Below, in pieces: positions 33,991-46,300 of a stretch of DNA of 64,000 nucleotides. Each line of letters opens with the position of its first letter. Within the stretch, counting starts at the first letter, position 1. Location: assembly GCA_009746045.1 (NCBI GenBank), contig RPFO01000072.1, forward strand, positions 5,078,087 through 5,142,086. The letters run 5' to 3'. Origin of the DNA: Mesostigma viride (taxonomy: Eukaryota > Streptophyta > Mesostigmatophyceae > Mesostigmatales > Mesostigmataceae). The notes below the pieces were generated by a model that did not search any database, had not been told where the DNA came from, and was given only the letters and a program-made list of their open reading frames with translations. The position numbers were made by a program, and so were the translations under genes.

Positions 33991-36900
33991 CTACTTCTTT
34001 TTGTTGTATTTGAATTTACTTAAATCGCAAGGAGCAGCCCCCTTCTTCTTCTTCCTTTGACTTTGTAGGTCCTCCACCTCCGCCTCGTCGTCATCGTCGT
34101 CGTCGTCGCCGTCATCTGAGAAATCTTTGCCACCTTTACTCGGCTGCTTGCCCTTCTTTTTTTTCGACGCACCCTCACACGCATTGTACACTTGAAACTG
34201 CTTTGTTAGGAACACAGCGAGGCCATGCAAAACAGCACATGCACAATGAACATGCACAACGTCGGTGCATGCACACGCAGAATACGGTCAGACAGCGCAA
34301 CATCCCTTGCAACTGGGCAACCCAACTACCTCACCATGAAATAACAGGTGTGTGCATGCGAACTAGAGTGTGGCATCTACAAAGATTATCATTTCAGTTT
34401 TTAATCCCGGTATCATATGCAGGATCGATGTAACGTTTTTAACCTCGCGCAAATGCCATTTGCTTCCCACCACCCAACCCACCACCAGTCAAAGCTTTCC
34501 CCATGGTCATTGGCAAGCCTACTGAAAGTGTCGCGCCGCCGGACATATTCATAAGGCATGGATATACGATTGACACAGGAAAAAAGGATAACCCTAGTAC
34601 GCAACGGCAAGCACCTTTCCCCACCCCCACCATCCATTCCACTAGCCCTTTTCTTGAGGGTTTATGCCCACGCGACGCAATCGCATTCTCTAACTCCTAA
34701 TAAATGAAATGAACTCATAAATTAATTATCGATTTAGAAGCAAGCGGCCTTGCCTGCACAGTACCACCAGGCAAAAGCTGCCGTATCCAGGTTTGCACAG
34801 TGCATGGGAGACACGACACCAAAGCAGACGGTGGGAGTGAATAGGATAACGCGTTGCACCATATGAGTTTTACTGCCATCCCCACCATCATCCCTTCCAG
34901 TGAGGATTTATGCTTCACGGCGCAGCCATGTGATTTCATTTTTCTTCATGTTTGTTTCATTTTTTCCCCATTTTTATTTCACTTTTGTATCATTTTTGCT
35001 TCACTGATTACTACGGGTGAGACAACGTACTTAAGCGCTTACTTACTAACTGCACAGGACAAGTCGGTGTACTTGCAAAAAGGCACCCACCTCCCGGCCA
35101 CCGGAGAGTCGGCCGCTCGGTTCCCTCTCGGCGCCTGCCTCGTTATCACCATCCTCTGGCCTCCATAGAAATACGGAGCTGTTCATTTCCACCACGAAGT
35201 GGCCAATAACCATAGCAATTGAATTAGGATAGTCTAAATTGACTTGGATCCAACCCACCCAACCCAACCCAACCCAACCCAACCCAACCCAACCCAACCC
35301 AACCCAACCCAACCCAACCCAACCCAACCCAACCCAACCCAACCCAACCCAACCCAACCCAACCCAACCCAACCCAGCCCAGCCCAGCCCAGCCCCGCCC
35401 GGCCCGGCCCGGCCCGGCCCGGCCCGGCCCGGCCCGGCCCGGCCCGGCCCGGCCCGGCCCGGCCCGGCCCGGCCCGGCCCGGCCCGCCCGGCCCCGCCCG
35501 GCCCCGCCCCGGCCCCGCCCGCCCCGCCCCGCCCCGCCCCGCCCGCCCCGCCCCGCCCCGCCCCGCCCCGCCCCGCCCCGCCCCGCCGCCCCGCCCCGCC
35601 CCGCCCGCCCCGCCCCGCCCCGCCCCGCCCGCCCGCCCCGCCCGCCCCCCGCCCCGCCCGCCCCGCCCCGCCCCGCCCCGCCCCGCCCCGCCCCGCCCCG
35701 CCCCGCCCCGCCCCGCCCCGCCCCGCCCCGCCCGCCCCGCCCCGCCCCGCCCCGCCCCGCCCCGCCCCGCCCCGCCCCGCCCCGCCCGCCCCGCCCCGCC
35801 CCGCCCCGCCCCGCCCCGCCCCGCCCCGCCCCGCCCCGCCCCGCCCCGCCCCGCCCCGCCCCGCCCCGCCCCGCCCCGCCCCGCCCCGCCCCGCCCCGCC
35901 CCGCCCCGCCCCGCCCCGCCCCGCCCCGCCCGCCCCGCTCGCCCCGGCCCCACCCGGCCCCACCCGGCCCCACCCGGCCCGGCCCAGCCCGGACCGCACC
36001 GGACTGCATCGGACCGACCCGACCCGACCCGACCCGACCCGACCCGACCCGACCCGACCCGACCCCAACCAAACCAAACCAAACCAAACCAAACCAAACC
36101 AAACCAAACCAAACCAAACCAAACCAAACCAAACCAAACCAAACCAAACCAAACCAAACCAAACCAAACCAAACCAAACCAAACCAAACCAAACCAAACC
36201 AAACCAAACCAAATCAAATATTCTTAGTATACAGTATATTTTAGAACCGTGAGTTGGTTGTATAGTAGTACTCTTATATTATTAGTACGCAGTATATTTT
36301 AGGACCGTGAGTTGCATAGTAGTATATTATTAGTTATGATTACACCACTCCCTGGCTAAATTCATTGGACAGGGCTTTCTACCCCCCCCCCCCCCCATCC
36401 ATTCCATTAGCTGAGGATCTTTTCTCCCTCCCGATGCCACGTGATTTGATTCTACTTATAAAATTCCACCACTGTACCGTGAGCTGCATGTGATCATCTT
36501 CTATGCCGACATTACTAGTTCAGTGGTACATTATTAGCTGCTATCCCACCCCCGTACCGGGAGCTGCCCGTGACCATCACGTCCTGTCGCGGGTGCAGCT
36601 TGACCACCGGTGAGATGGTCGTGATGTTTGGGTCCTTCACCTCCGCCACCAACTTGCCAGTGCTGGCATCTGCAAGGTGGCAGCCGGGGTGACAGCACGC
36701 GGTTGAGTGGTTCATGAGCAGGTCGCAGGTATTTCAGCAGCAGATGGCTGGGTGGTTCAGCCACATGACTTAGCCGCCCCCCCCCCCCCCCTCCCAAGCC
36801 AACATAGCAAATGATTGCCGACGGGCCCCAGGCTAGATCCAGCTTATCCGCTTGCTGACCCAAACTGACCCTAGGCTAGATCCACTTGCTGACCCAAACT

Positions 36901-39900
36901 TGCTGAGTCACACCGTACCAGCGAGGAGGCGACACAGGGACCATCAACTAGCCATTGCGGGGAGAATGCACAGGGAGAAACTGGCAGCTAGCTGGCTGCA
37001 AGCAGGCTACAAACAGGCAGTTTGGCAACATCTACTGCACCGTCCTCAGAAACCCAAGCAGCCCTCTGCCATGAGGGAACGCCCCCCTTCCATGACAGGA
37101 ACAAGGCAACCATAAGGGCCCGAAGGTGTGTTGACGCGGGAAAACATTGTTCACCCCCTTTACAATGGCCACCACGGGAATAAGGTAACCATAATGACCA
37201 TAACGGGAAAAAGGCAACCTCTTATGGGACACCCTGGTACCGTAATTTGCTGCACAATAACCCATGTCCTTGCCAACTAAACGCTCTCAATAGGCGATGG
37301 TGTTGCTTTTTCCTATTCCTTTTCCTTTTCCTTTTCATCACGCTCTCTATAGGCGCTGGTGTTGCTGTTTCCTTTTCCTCCCATCACATTAGTTGATGAA
37401 GTAACGTGTTTTGCAGGAGGTAGAAGGCAGCCAGGACAAAAAGCAGCCATGATAGATTGCCTTCACAAATGTCATCACTAAAACAGGGGGGAGGGGGGGG
37501 GGGGGGGGGGAAGTCCACTGGTGCACAGATACATGCACAACAAGCCCTACATGCGCGATAGGTTTGCTTCTACTACACCTACCCCACATATTTAGCGGGT
37601 ATTGTGTAATCACCAACGCACAGGTATAAGCTTGCGGGCCTCTTGTCCCTGATAGAGAAAGGGAAGGAGGCTTGGCCCTCCCATCTCACCCAAGGTATGC
37701 ACCGGGTGCAGCTGACAGTGTGTGGACAGTCCTTGACTACTAGACGTTGGACAACCACTGTTCCGTACGAAAGATGTCCACCAAGTGCTCGCTATTGCCG
37801 ATTTACACACACAAGCAGTTTAACAAGTGAACAACCAATCAGACATATATAAGCCGTGTGAGCCATGCGAGTCATGCAAGCCATTCAAGCCATAAATATG
37901 CACCACTCTGCGGTAAAGAGGTTTTATCGCAATTGGGCTGTAGCTTGGGATGCCTTCGGATCAGGAGATCCACAAAGCCGCGGAACCATGCCAGAGGTCT
38001 TGTGTTCGAATCCGTGTTGGAGCTACTCGAACTTACGCGTTTTTCGCATCCCAGCCCTCGGCAGCATTTAGTTTACTATTTGTTGCTAGCCTTGACAATA
38101 TATATGCTTGCTATCGCCGATTACACATATCAAAATGACACAACCAATGAGGCGCGTCTGAGTCCATAAGACTCTCTCCCTCGTGAGGCTAGGCTTTCGC
38201 CCCTTGTCAGATACATCCACTGGGTGCATTTGTTATCTAAGCGAAGCGTCGCCGTCACCAGGAAGCGTGACATTATTGAGGCTGTACACTCTGTTTTTTT
38301 CTAATCCTCACCGAAGATATCCACCGGGTGCAGGGGTGTACCGTCAAAGTCTTCTGATATGTACCGGCCGATCGCAAACAGATCCTCGTTGGGGTCCTGG
38401 AGATAAGGGGGGGGGGGAGCCGCAGGAAGGGGGGATAAGATGCCAACCATGGAATCGTCAAGCTAGTCCACAAAGGCCGACCAATAGCAAACAGATCCTT
38501 GTTGGCGTCCTGGCGACACCACGGGGGAGCCACGGGAAGGATACCATCCCATCAAGAAAGGTACAGTGCCAAAAATAGAACGTGACCAACGAAAGAATCA
38601 ATGCAGAATAGCGACCGCTTTGCAAGGCAACAAGCTTGGTCACTATAGAGTGTCATGGCCACTCTACTGGATGGTTATCTTACATCGCGGTCACTGTAGT
38701 GGGTGCATCCCGGTCACTATAGTGGGCACCCACAGCGGTTGGCTCGCAAAGTGATAGCCCACCTTGGGGTCCCACTCGGCTCGGAAGTTGGACAAGTAGC
38801 GGTTGAAGTCGTGGCTGTGGACGATCTCGCGACTGGGCTCCGCCAGGTTGGCCGACACGCTGTCCCACACTGGTGCGGGGTGGGTAGGAGGAGCGTTGGG
38901 GTTATAAGGAGGAGCATTGGAGTTATGATGAGTGCATTCGGGGGTATGTGGAAGAGAGTTTGCGGGGGCATCACGACAAGGTGGCTGAGTGTACAACAAA
39001 CCACACGGTCCAGGCTTTGCGAGGGGTCGCGTTGACCAGTGCTCGGGGATCGGGATGCTGCCCCACACTGGCGGGTGGTGACCGGAGTTGGATGGTTGGG
39101 GGTCGCAGAGGGTTGGGGGAGGGGGGAGTGTGGCACTGTGGTCGGGTTAGAGGAGGTTAGAACTAGGCAGAGTGTTGGGAGGGGGGCGAAGAAAGTTGCA
39201 GCATGGTCGGGTTAGGGGGGGGTTAGAACTAGGCGGAGTGTAGGGGCATCGCTACAAGGTGGTCGACTGGAGGATCAACCAGCGGCTAATCTAGACGCTG
39301 CCCCACACTGTTGGGGGGGTCGGGGTGGACGGTTGGGGGGATGGGGAGACATGAGAGTTTGACGGGAGGGTAGAAGGCAGAGAGTAGATCCTCTGTAACA
39401 AGGTAGGTGACTGTACAACACAGCACAGTACATGACCGCACTGGCTAATCAAGATATTATCCCACATGGGCGGGTGGCGGGGGGGTGGGAAATAGTTGGA
39501 GGGGGCGGGCAAAAAAGAGTAGGATCGCCAAGCTAGTCCCTGAAGGCTCGGACAGATGTACTCAGCTACAAAGGGAGTTGGGTGGTGAGAAGAGGTGGGG
39601 GGGTTGGGGGTTAGACCAGAGTTGGATTAACATAAGCACGCGAAGGGTTGATTAGGACGCAGCAAGGAGGAGAGGTGGGTGGTGAGGAGAGGTGGGGGGG
39701 ACGGGGAAACGAAGGACTCGGATGGAGTTGGATCGGGCAGTGAGGAGGTTGCTAGAAAGGCCGGGTCCGACCTCCCATAAGGGTTTCCAGCATGTTTAGA
39801 CATTGCATGAGGGCTGAACCCTGAACCCTGACCCTTAGCCCTGAACACTGCGACGCGCTAGTACGGGATTGTGGCAAGCGGCGGACAATATCAGTCCCAG

Positions 39901-42900
39901 CTGGCTGAGACGCGGTCCTGCGCAGCAGCGGCGGGGCATTGGAGATAAAAGTGTTAGGTAAAAAGAAGGAAAGAGAAGGGCACTAATGTTAAAGGGTGCG
40001 GTCACAAGCAGGTGAGGAAAGGGTTGGCGTGGGAAACTGAGCATAAACTGGCTGGATGCGGCACTACAGTGGAGAGGTGTATAATGGAGAGGTATACAGT
40101 GGAGAGGTGGATAGTGGGAGAGGGGTATAGCGGGAGGGCTAGTAAGAAAGTGCTGCCACATGAGTGCCTCAGCAGGCACATTGATAGAGGCAAACAGAAA
40201 CAAAGACTCGCGAGAGCAAGCTGCAAGTTATAGAGCATGCCCCCTGCTGCCTGCACACACCTCGCAGCCGGTTGTCTTGGCATGTCGTCAAAATCTTGCT
40301 GCCAGACAGCTGGCTCATTGTCCAGGCGCACAGGGCACAGGGCACAGGGCACAGGGCACAGGGCACAGGGCACAGGGCACACGGCACAGCGCACCGCGAG
40401 AGACTATCAGGCTCCCATCAGGGGCTAGGTACTGAAAATTGATAAAGCATAGATGCGACTTGAACAGGGTATCATACGAAAATCGTTTTAGAATCAAGAA
40501 TTGATAATGTTTCTAGTAAAGGTGTGCCTTGAACGGGATGCCACAACATACCATGCTCGTATCAAGGGTTACAAGCTGAGGGGCTTCAAAGAATACACTA
40601 CTATGTGCCTTGCGCGGTACCAGCGATGATGCCCATGCAAGCGCCCCAAAGATACTCCATGACCATGTACAAGCCAGCTTGTGCAACGGGTGATAATGAC
40701 GTGCACGTTGTGCCACCGTGCCACATGTCATGATCCCAGCGCTTGTGCGTGGCAGACCCTCCCTGTCTCTGGCGACACTCTCTGACATCGCACAAGACAA
40801 ACACGCCACGAGCGCGTGAGGTGCCAGTACATGACAAACACACCACGAGCGCGTGAGGTGGCCAGTACACAAAGTGACAAACTTTCCACGAGCGCGGCAG
40901 GTGCCAGTACACAAAGTTTGACAAACACGCCACGAGTGCGTGAGGTGCCAGTACACCGTGAGTGCCAGGACCCCCACCGGAGAGAACTCTGCGTTGTTGA
41001 CCACGCGCGGGTGCGCCAGGCTGGCCAGCACACACGACGAGTCGACGCCTCCGCCCCTGCCCACATTGTTGCCCACGTTGCCGCCCTTGCTGCTCGGGCC
41101 TGCGCCACTTGCATCTGCCCCCGACATCATGCGGATGTCGGACAGGCGAGCCTGCCGGGGAGGGAGGCAGCAAAGAAGCAGGAAACAAGAAACAAGGAAA
41201 ACAGGCAGGAAAACAGGCAGAACAAGGGAAGGCAGACCAGAAAAGTGAGGGGCAGTGAGTGGGGAACTTACAGCTGACGGGGAGGGAGAATGGGTCTGAG
41301 GGCAGGCAGCGATTGGATGGGGGCACAAAAGAAAAGGCGGCAGGTGCCGGCAAGAGAGGGGTCTAATCAGTCAATTAGTCATGGCTTCACTAAGCACAAC
41401 TATGCTTATCGAAGTTACATCCACGGGATCCCAGTAAGATCAAGTCCCGATCGGCCTTAAAGATGTCGTCATATTTGTGTCATGATTAGGGTGCCTTCAA
41501 CTTCCCCCCCCCCCCCCTCCAAAAAAAAAAGAAAGAATTGCCTATATAGTGTGCATTTCCCTTAAAAAATTATCCTTAAAGTTTGTTTTTTGGGGGGTTA
41601 TTCGGCATCATTATATGTAACATCCACCCCCGACTTGCCTGGTAGTCATTGCCGCACGTCAGCAGCAAGCTGTCATGCAGCGGGTGCGCGCACGTGCCCA
41701 CCACCTTGGTGCCCTTCTTGTGCAGAAGCACGCTGGTTACCGATTGGCTGCGACCGTTGGCTGTGCGGGGGTCAACGCTGGGGGTCGCAAAAAATAGGTT
41801 CGTGGACAGGGGGTGCGTGGACAGACTGGTTGAGTGGACAGGTGGTGTGGCGGGAGGGAGGGGTTGTTGCGGACGGGGAAGTGGCATACGTGCTAGAAGG
41901 TAGCTCACACATGCGGCAGTAGGAATATCGCTCACATGTATCCATGGATAGCTCACACATGCAGCAGTGCAAAACTATCTCAAATGCGCACAGAAATAGC
42001 TCACATGTGCAGCAGTACAAAGAGTAGCTCGAATGCCTACAAGAATAACTCGCATATGCACAGAAATAGCTCACATGTGCACGTAGCCGCGGTCATCCCC
42101 AGCAAACAACGCGTTGCGGTGGCCGCTGGCATCCAGGCCATATATCATCCGCCACGTGGATGGCCCCGCCCACCCGTCCGGGTTCAGGTCCAACAGCAGG
42201 CCGCCGTCACCGATCTCCAGATCCACCTGGAGGACGACACAGGGACCCACAGGTGTGTGTGGGGGGGGGGGGGCAACACAACAGGCAAGGGCAACACAAC
42301 AGAGCCAACGCCCCCTAACAAAAGTAACTGCACTTGTGACAACAGCAAACCGTGTGCATGATTCCAGATTGATTATGGGCCAGATTAAACCATTCCACGT
42401 ACATTACCCAGTATACCAGGTAGCGTGTTAGTTAACATTCCGCGCATTTGATTGATTAAATGGAACACTCGTTGCTGTCTTCCTTGGCACTAGCTGCATA
42501 ACATCGTACTCGCATATTGCACTGCACTACCCCTTCTACCAATAGGGTAATGATTCGCATTTCCTGGCCTAAGAATACGGACTGGCCGGATTGGCCTTAG
42601 TAGCATCCCATCGTGCACCTTTGCACCATGCTGCCCCGTGCGACGCATGCCCATAGCCCCACTATCTACGGAGAAAAGTGGTCATGCCTTCCCCAGCCGC
42701 AGACCGAACCATTTGACTCATTGTGAGCAGGTAGGACACCAGTTAAGTTTTAGTAGTACTATACATACTAGTCGTATATAGTAGTATATAGTAGTATATA
42801 GTAATATATAGTAGTATGTAGTAGTATATAGTAGTATATAGTAGTATATAGTAGTATATAGTAGTATATAGTATACTAATACGTAGTAGTGTATTAATTC

Positions 42901-43318
42901 AATCTTGTGACTGCATCGCAGAGCATAAATCCTTATCGAATGGAATTGACGATGGTGGGGTTGGATGGCTGAAAGGCCTACTAAAGACCTCGGGCGTGTA
43001 ATAGAAACACTGGTGGGAACCGCAATTGCATCGGACCTCTCCGTCCGCTTAGGCTGTAAATGTGCCGCAAAACCCGCCTTCAAATCCCCGGCCCTCACCT
43101 CCTTCATTCTTCCATCAATCCTATTCTCTGTCCTCACCTCTTTCATTTCCATCAAAACCTGCATCCTATTCTCTGTCCTCACCTCTTTCATTCTTCCATC
43201 AAAACCTGCATCCTATTCTCTGTCCTCACCTTCTTCATCGTGCCATCCCCGGATGCTGTGAAGAGCACCGCGTCCCCTGATGGAGAGCCCGGCATGAACC
43301 TGGGGGAGGCCAGAACAA

Positions 43319-43349
<31 letters not shown>

Positions 43350-46300
43350 GCAGTAATAACAATAATAATAACTATTATTGTTATGATAAGAAATTACTAG
43401 GAAAGGAAATGCCAAAATTAAAAGATGGCTTCAAACAAAGGATGCCAGAAATAAGGAGAGACACCCGAGAGAAAAGGATGTCTGACAGAAGAGGATAGAA
43501 GCCGAGCCAGAACTAAAACAGGAAGGCAGAAAGCTGCCAGAATAGGAGGAGGATAAGAAAAGAATCAGGAACAAGAACAGGAACAGAATAGGAACAGCCC
43601 CTAAAGGAAAGGAGACCATAGACCATGTAACCCCCCAAAAGAAACGGCAAGAGGAGACACCACATGAGGGGCGCGAAGGCGCCACCCGTTATACTAGAGG
43701 GTGCTCAAGGAAAGGGATGCACAGGAAAAAGAAAAAACTAAAAGGAAGCCTTAAAAAAAACAAGGGAAGTGCTGCTAGGGGGGTCAGGGGCAGCAGGGCT
43801 GTAACGGATCAGCATAGCCAACCACAGAAGAAACTGAATAGGAACTCTTAGAAGAGGAAGGCAGCGCTACTGGGGGGGGCAGGGGCAGCGGGGCGGTGAC
43901 GGATGAGTGTAGCCAACCAGGTGCCGCTCCGGCACTCCTTGCTTCCAGCTAACGTATGTGGTGAATGTTTCGAGGGTGATGTTCCGCGGACATCTGCCAA
44001 ATCGCGCTTCTAGAGCAGTCTAGACTTCAAGTGTGGCAGCGGACCGCGAGTAGAGCAATCGGGTGGTCAAGCGAGGCTGCACCCCAGTCTTCCTATACCC
44101 CATTAATCATTTCAACATGTCGATGCTCGTCTCCAAACTGATCACTGTGTGCTGTCTTTAAGAGCAAGACATCACTGACACCAACAAGCAATATGGTACG
44201 CCATCTCATTTTCAGCCATCTCACTGCACGTTGCGTAGAAAACTAATAGCTATTATTATACTGTATCTTATAACAGTCCTGCTCGTTTCCAGGCATGTTA
44301 CCGATTGTTGGGTACCAAGCACGAGTGCACCTATGGGCTGATTCACATCTCCTGAACCTAATGTACCTGCGCATCCCCAGCCAACTCTCACCTCATGTTG
44401 GCGATGAAGCACGGGTGCTCATCTCACCTCATGTTGTTGATGAAGCACGAGTGCACCTGGTGAACCGTTTTATCGAAAACCTTCTCGTGGTTCCAGATGC
44501 CTAGCTGGCCGCGCTGTGGGGCGCAAGGGCCCAAAAGCAAAACCCACAGGGGGCAAAGAGGCAAGAGAAAGGGCAACACAAGTGCAAAACGACAGTGTTT
44601 TGTCTAATTATTTAATGCCCGTCCGGCCGCGGTGGTGCCCACCGGGCACGACTCGTGAGTGCATCAAGGGTTCCTGCATGGAGGTGGCGCCACGTGCCGA
44701 GCTGGCGACGATATTGTGGCTTTTGAACTTGGAAATATGCAACGCGGCCCCCGGCCAACCCCCCTCTGAAAATACTGTCAAAGCAAGACAGTAAGGGCAA
44801 GCAAACCCTCCCCTCCTTTCGCCATCTTCTCCCCCCATTAGTCACTTCACGTCATTCCCCCCAAACCTCCACTCCCCCCCCCCATATCTCCACCCACTGC
44901 CTACCTTGTCCGCCGAGAGCGTGATGCAGTCCCTGCCAGGGTGGAACTCCAGTGCGGTGACCCTCCGCCCATGCAGCTTGATGATGGCCGCATCCACCCG
45001 CGTGGGCAGTCGGTGGTAGAGCCCGAGCGCTTGCCCCTTGACTTTTTTACCTAGCAGCTCGCGCCCTCGTACGAGGCCCAGCACCGCGTTACCCCGGCCC
45101 TTGGAAGGGGAGGGGGACGCCCCGCTGTTGGTGCTGGAGGAAGCGTGGGAGCCGGATTTGAAAGGGCAGGTCATCGTCGTGTGGCCTGTTGTGTGTGTGT
45201 GTGTGCACGTGCGTGTGTGATACAGAAGAGAGGGGGGGGGGGGGTTGTGTGTTGTGTGAATGTGTGTGTGAGTGCCTGGGGGTGCTTGGGGGTGCATTTG
45301 TCGTGTGCACGTGTACGGTGTTAAGAGGATTACCGTGCCAGGAAAAGGACCGCCCGTGCGTCAGCATGACGCATGCAAACCAGGGGGGAAGTGATTATGA
45401 TAACATGCTTGTTAATAGCGTTTGCTGACACACACCGAGGCTAGAGTGTATTTATATACCTCGGTGGTTGAAAAACACCGAGGCTAGAACAAACTAGCGG
45501 ACAAACACCCAGGCTAGTATGTACAACCCCTGGCAGATGAGCGGGATGGGTCTCGTGGCGAACCAGCCATCCACGTACAAGACAGGGAGGAAGGCGACAC
45601 GAGGACGGGCAGCCATGGCATCCATGGCATGCCAGCACCAAGCCGACACGAGGGAGCTGCTGACATGGAGCAAGCAGGAATTGCATGTCGGAGCTAGCTG
45701 TGTAGCCACGACAATGTGCCACGTGTGCAAAAAGTACACTTTATACTTTGCTGGTTTGTTTTCGTACCCTACAAATCACCAATCTGCTCCACGAGATTCA
45801 TATTGACTTTGAAAGGATCATCCACCCGCCCGCTTGCACAGGTAGCAGGGCCAGTTGGGGCAGTAGAAGTCCTTGGTATAAACGAAACAGCAATCGATAT
45901 ACTTTCAGAGGGCGGCCACTTATCAAGCCGTATGATACTTTGGATAACCCACCCGGCAGCTTGCACAGGTAGCAGGGCCGGTTGGGGCAGTCCACATACA
46001 CTGCGCCCACAAACCCCGCCGTGTGGCCCGTCTTCCCACAGACCTGCCCAGGGAAGCCGAGGCAAAAAAACGAAAAGGGAGGCAACGGCAAGAAAGGAGG
46101 CATACCCAACAAAGGGAAGCGTAGCTGAGGCAGAACAAAAGTGACAGCAAAGACATGACACGAAATCAAGCCAAGAAAAAGGCGTCGAACCGATGGCACC
46201 CGCACTGGCGGACATTAAACTATGATTGATATTAGTCAGTTGCCTCTTTAGGGATTTTTGGCCACTGCTGGCCATGCAGTCACCACACCCAGAGAGTCAT

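Noticed and set aside
35046-36252. Open frames of 327-388 codons on both strands (GRGGAG / PAPPRP / QTKPN repeats)
   Set aside because: Pure pentanucleotide repeats; only the DDB2 exon at 35178-35091 within this span is coding.
37941-38030. Functional tRNA gene
   Set aside because: A-box and B-box words are present, but the T-stem does not pair and the sequence is repeated with a common 3' body, which fits a SINE.
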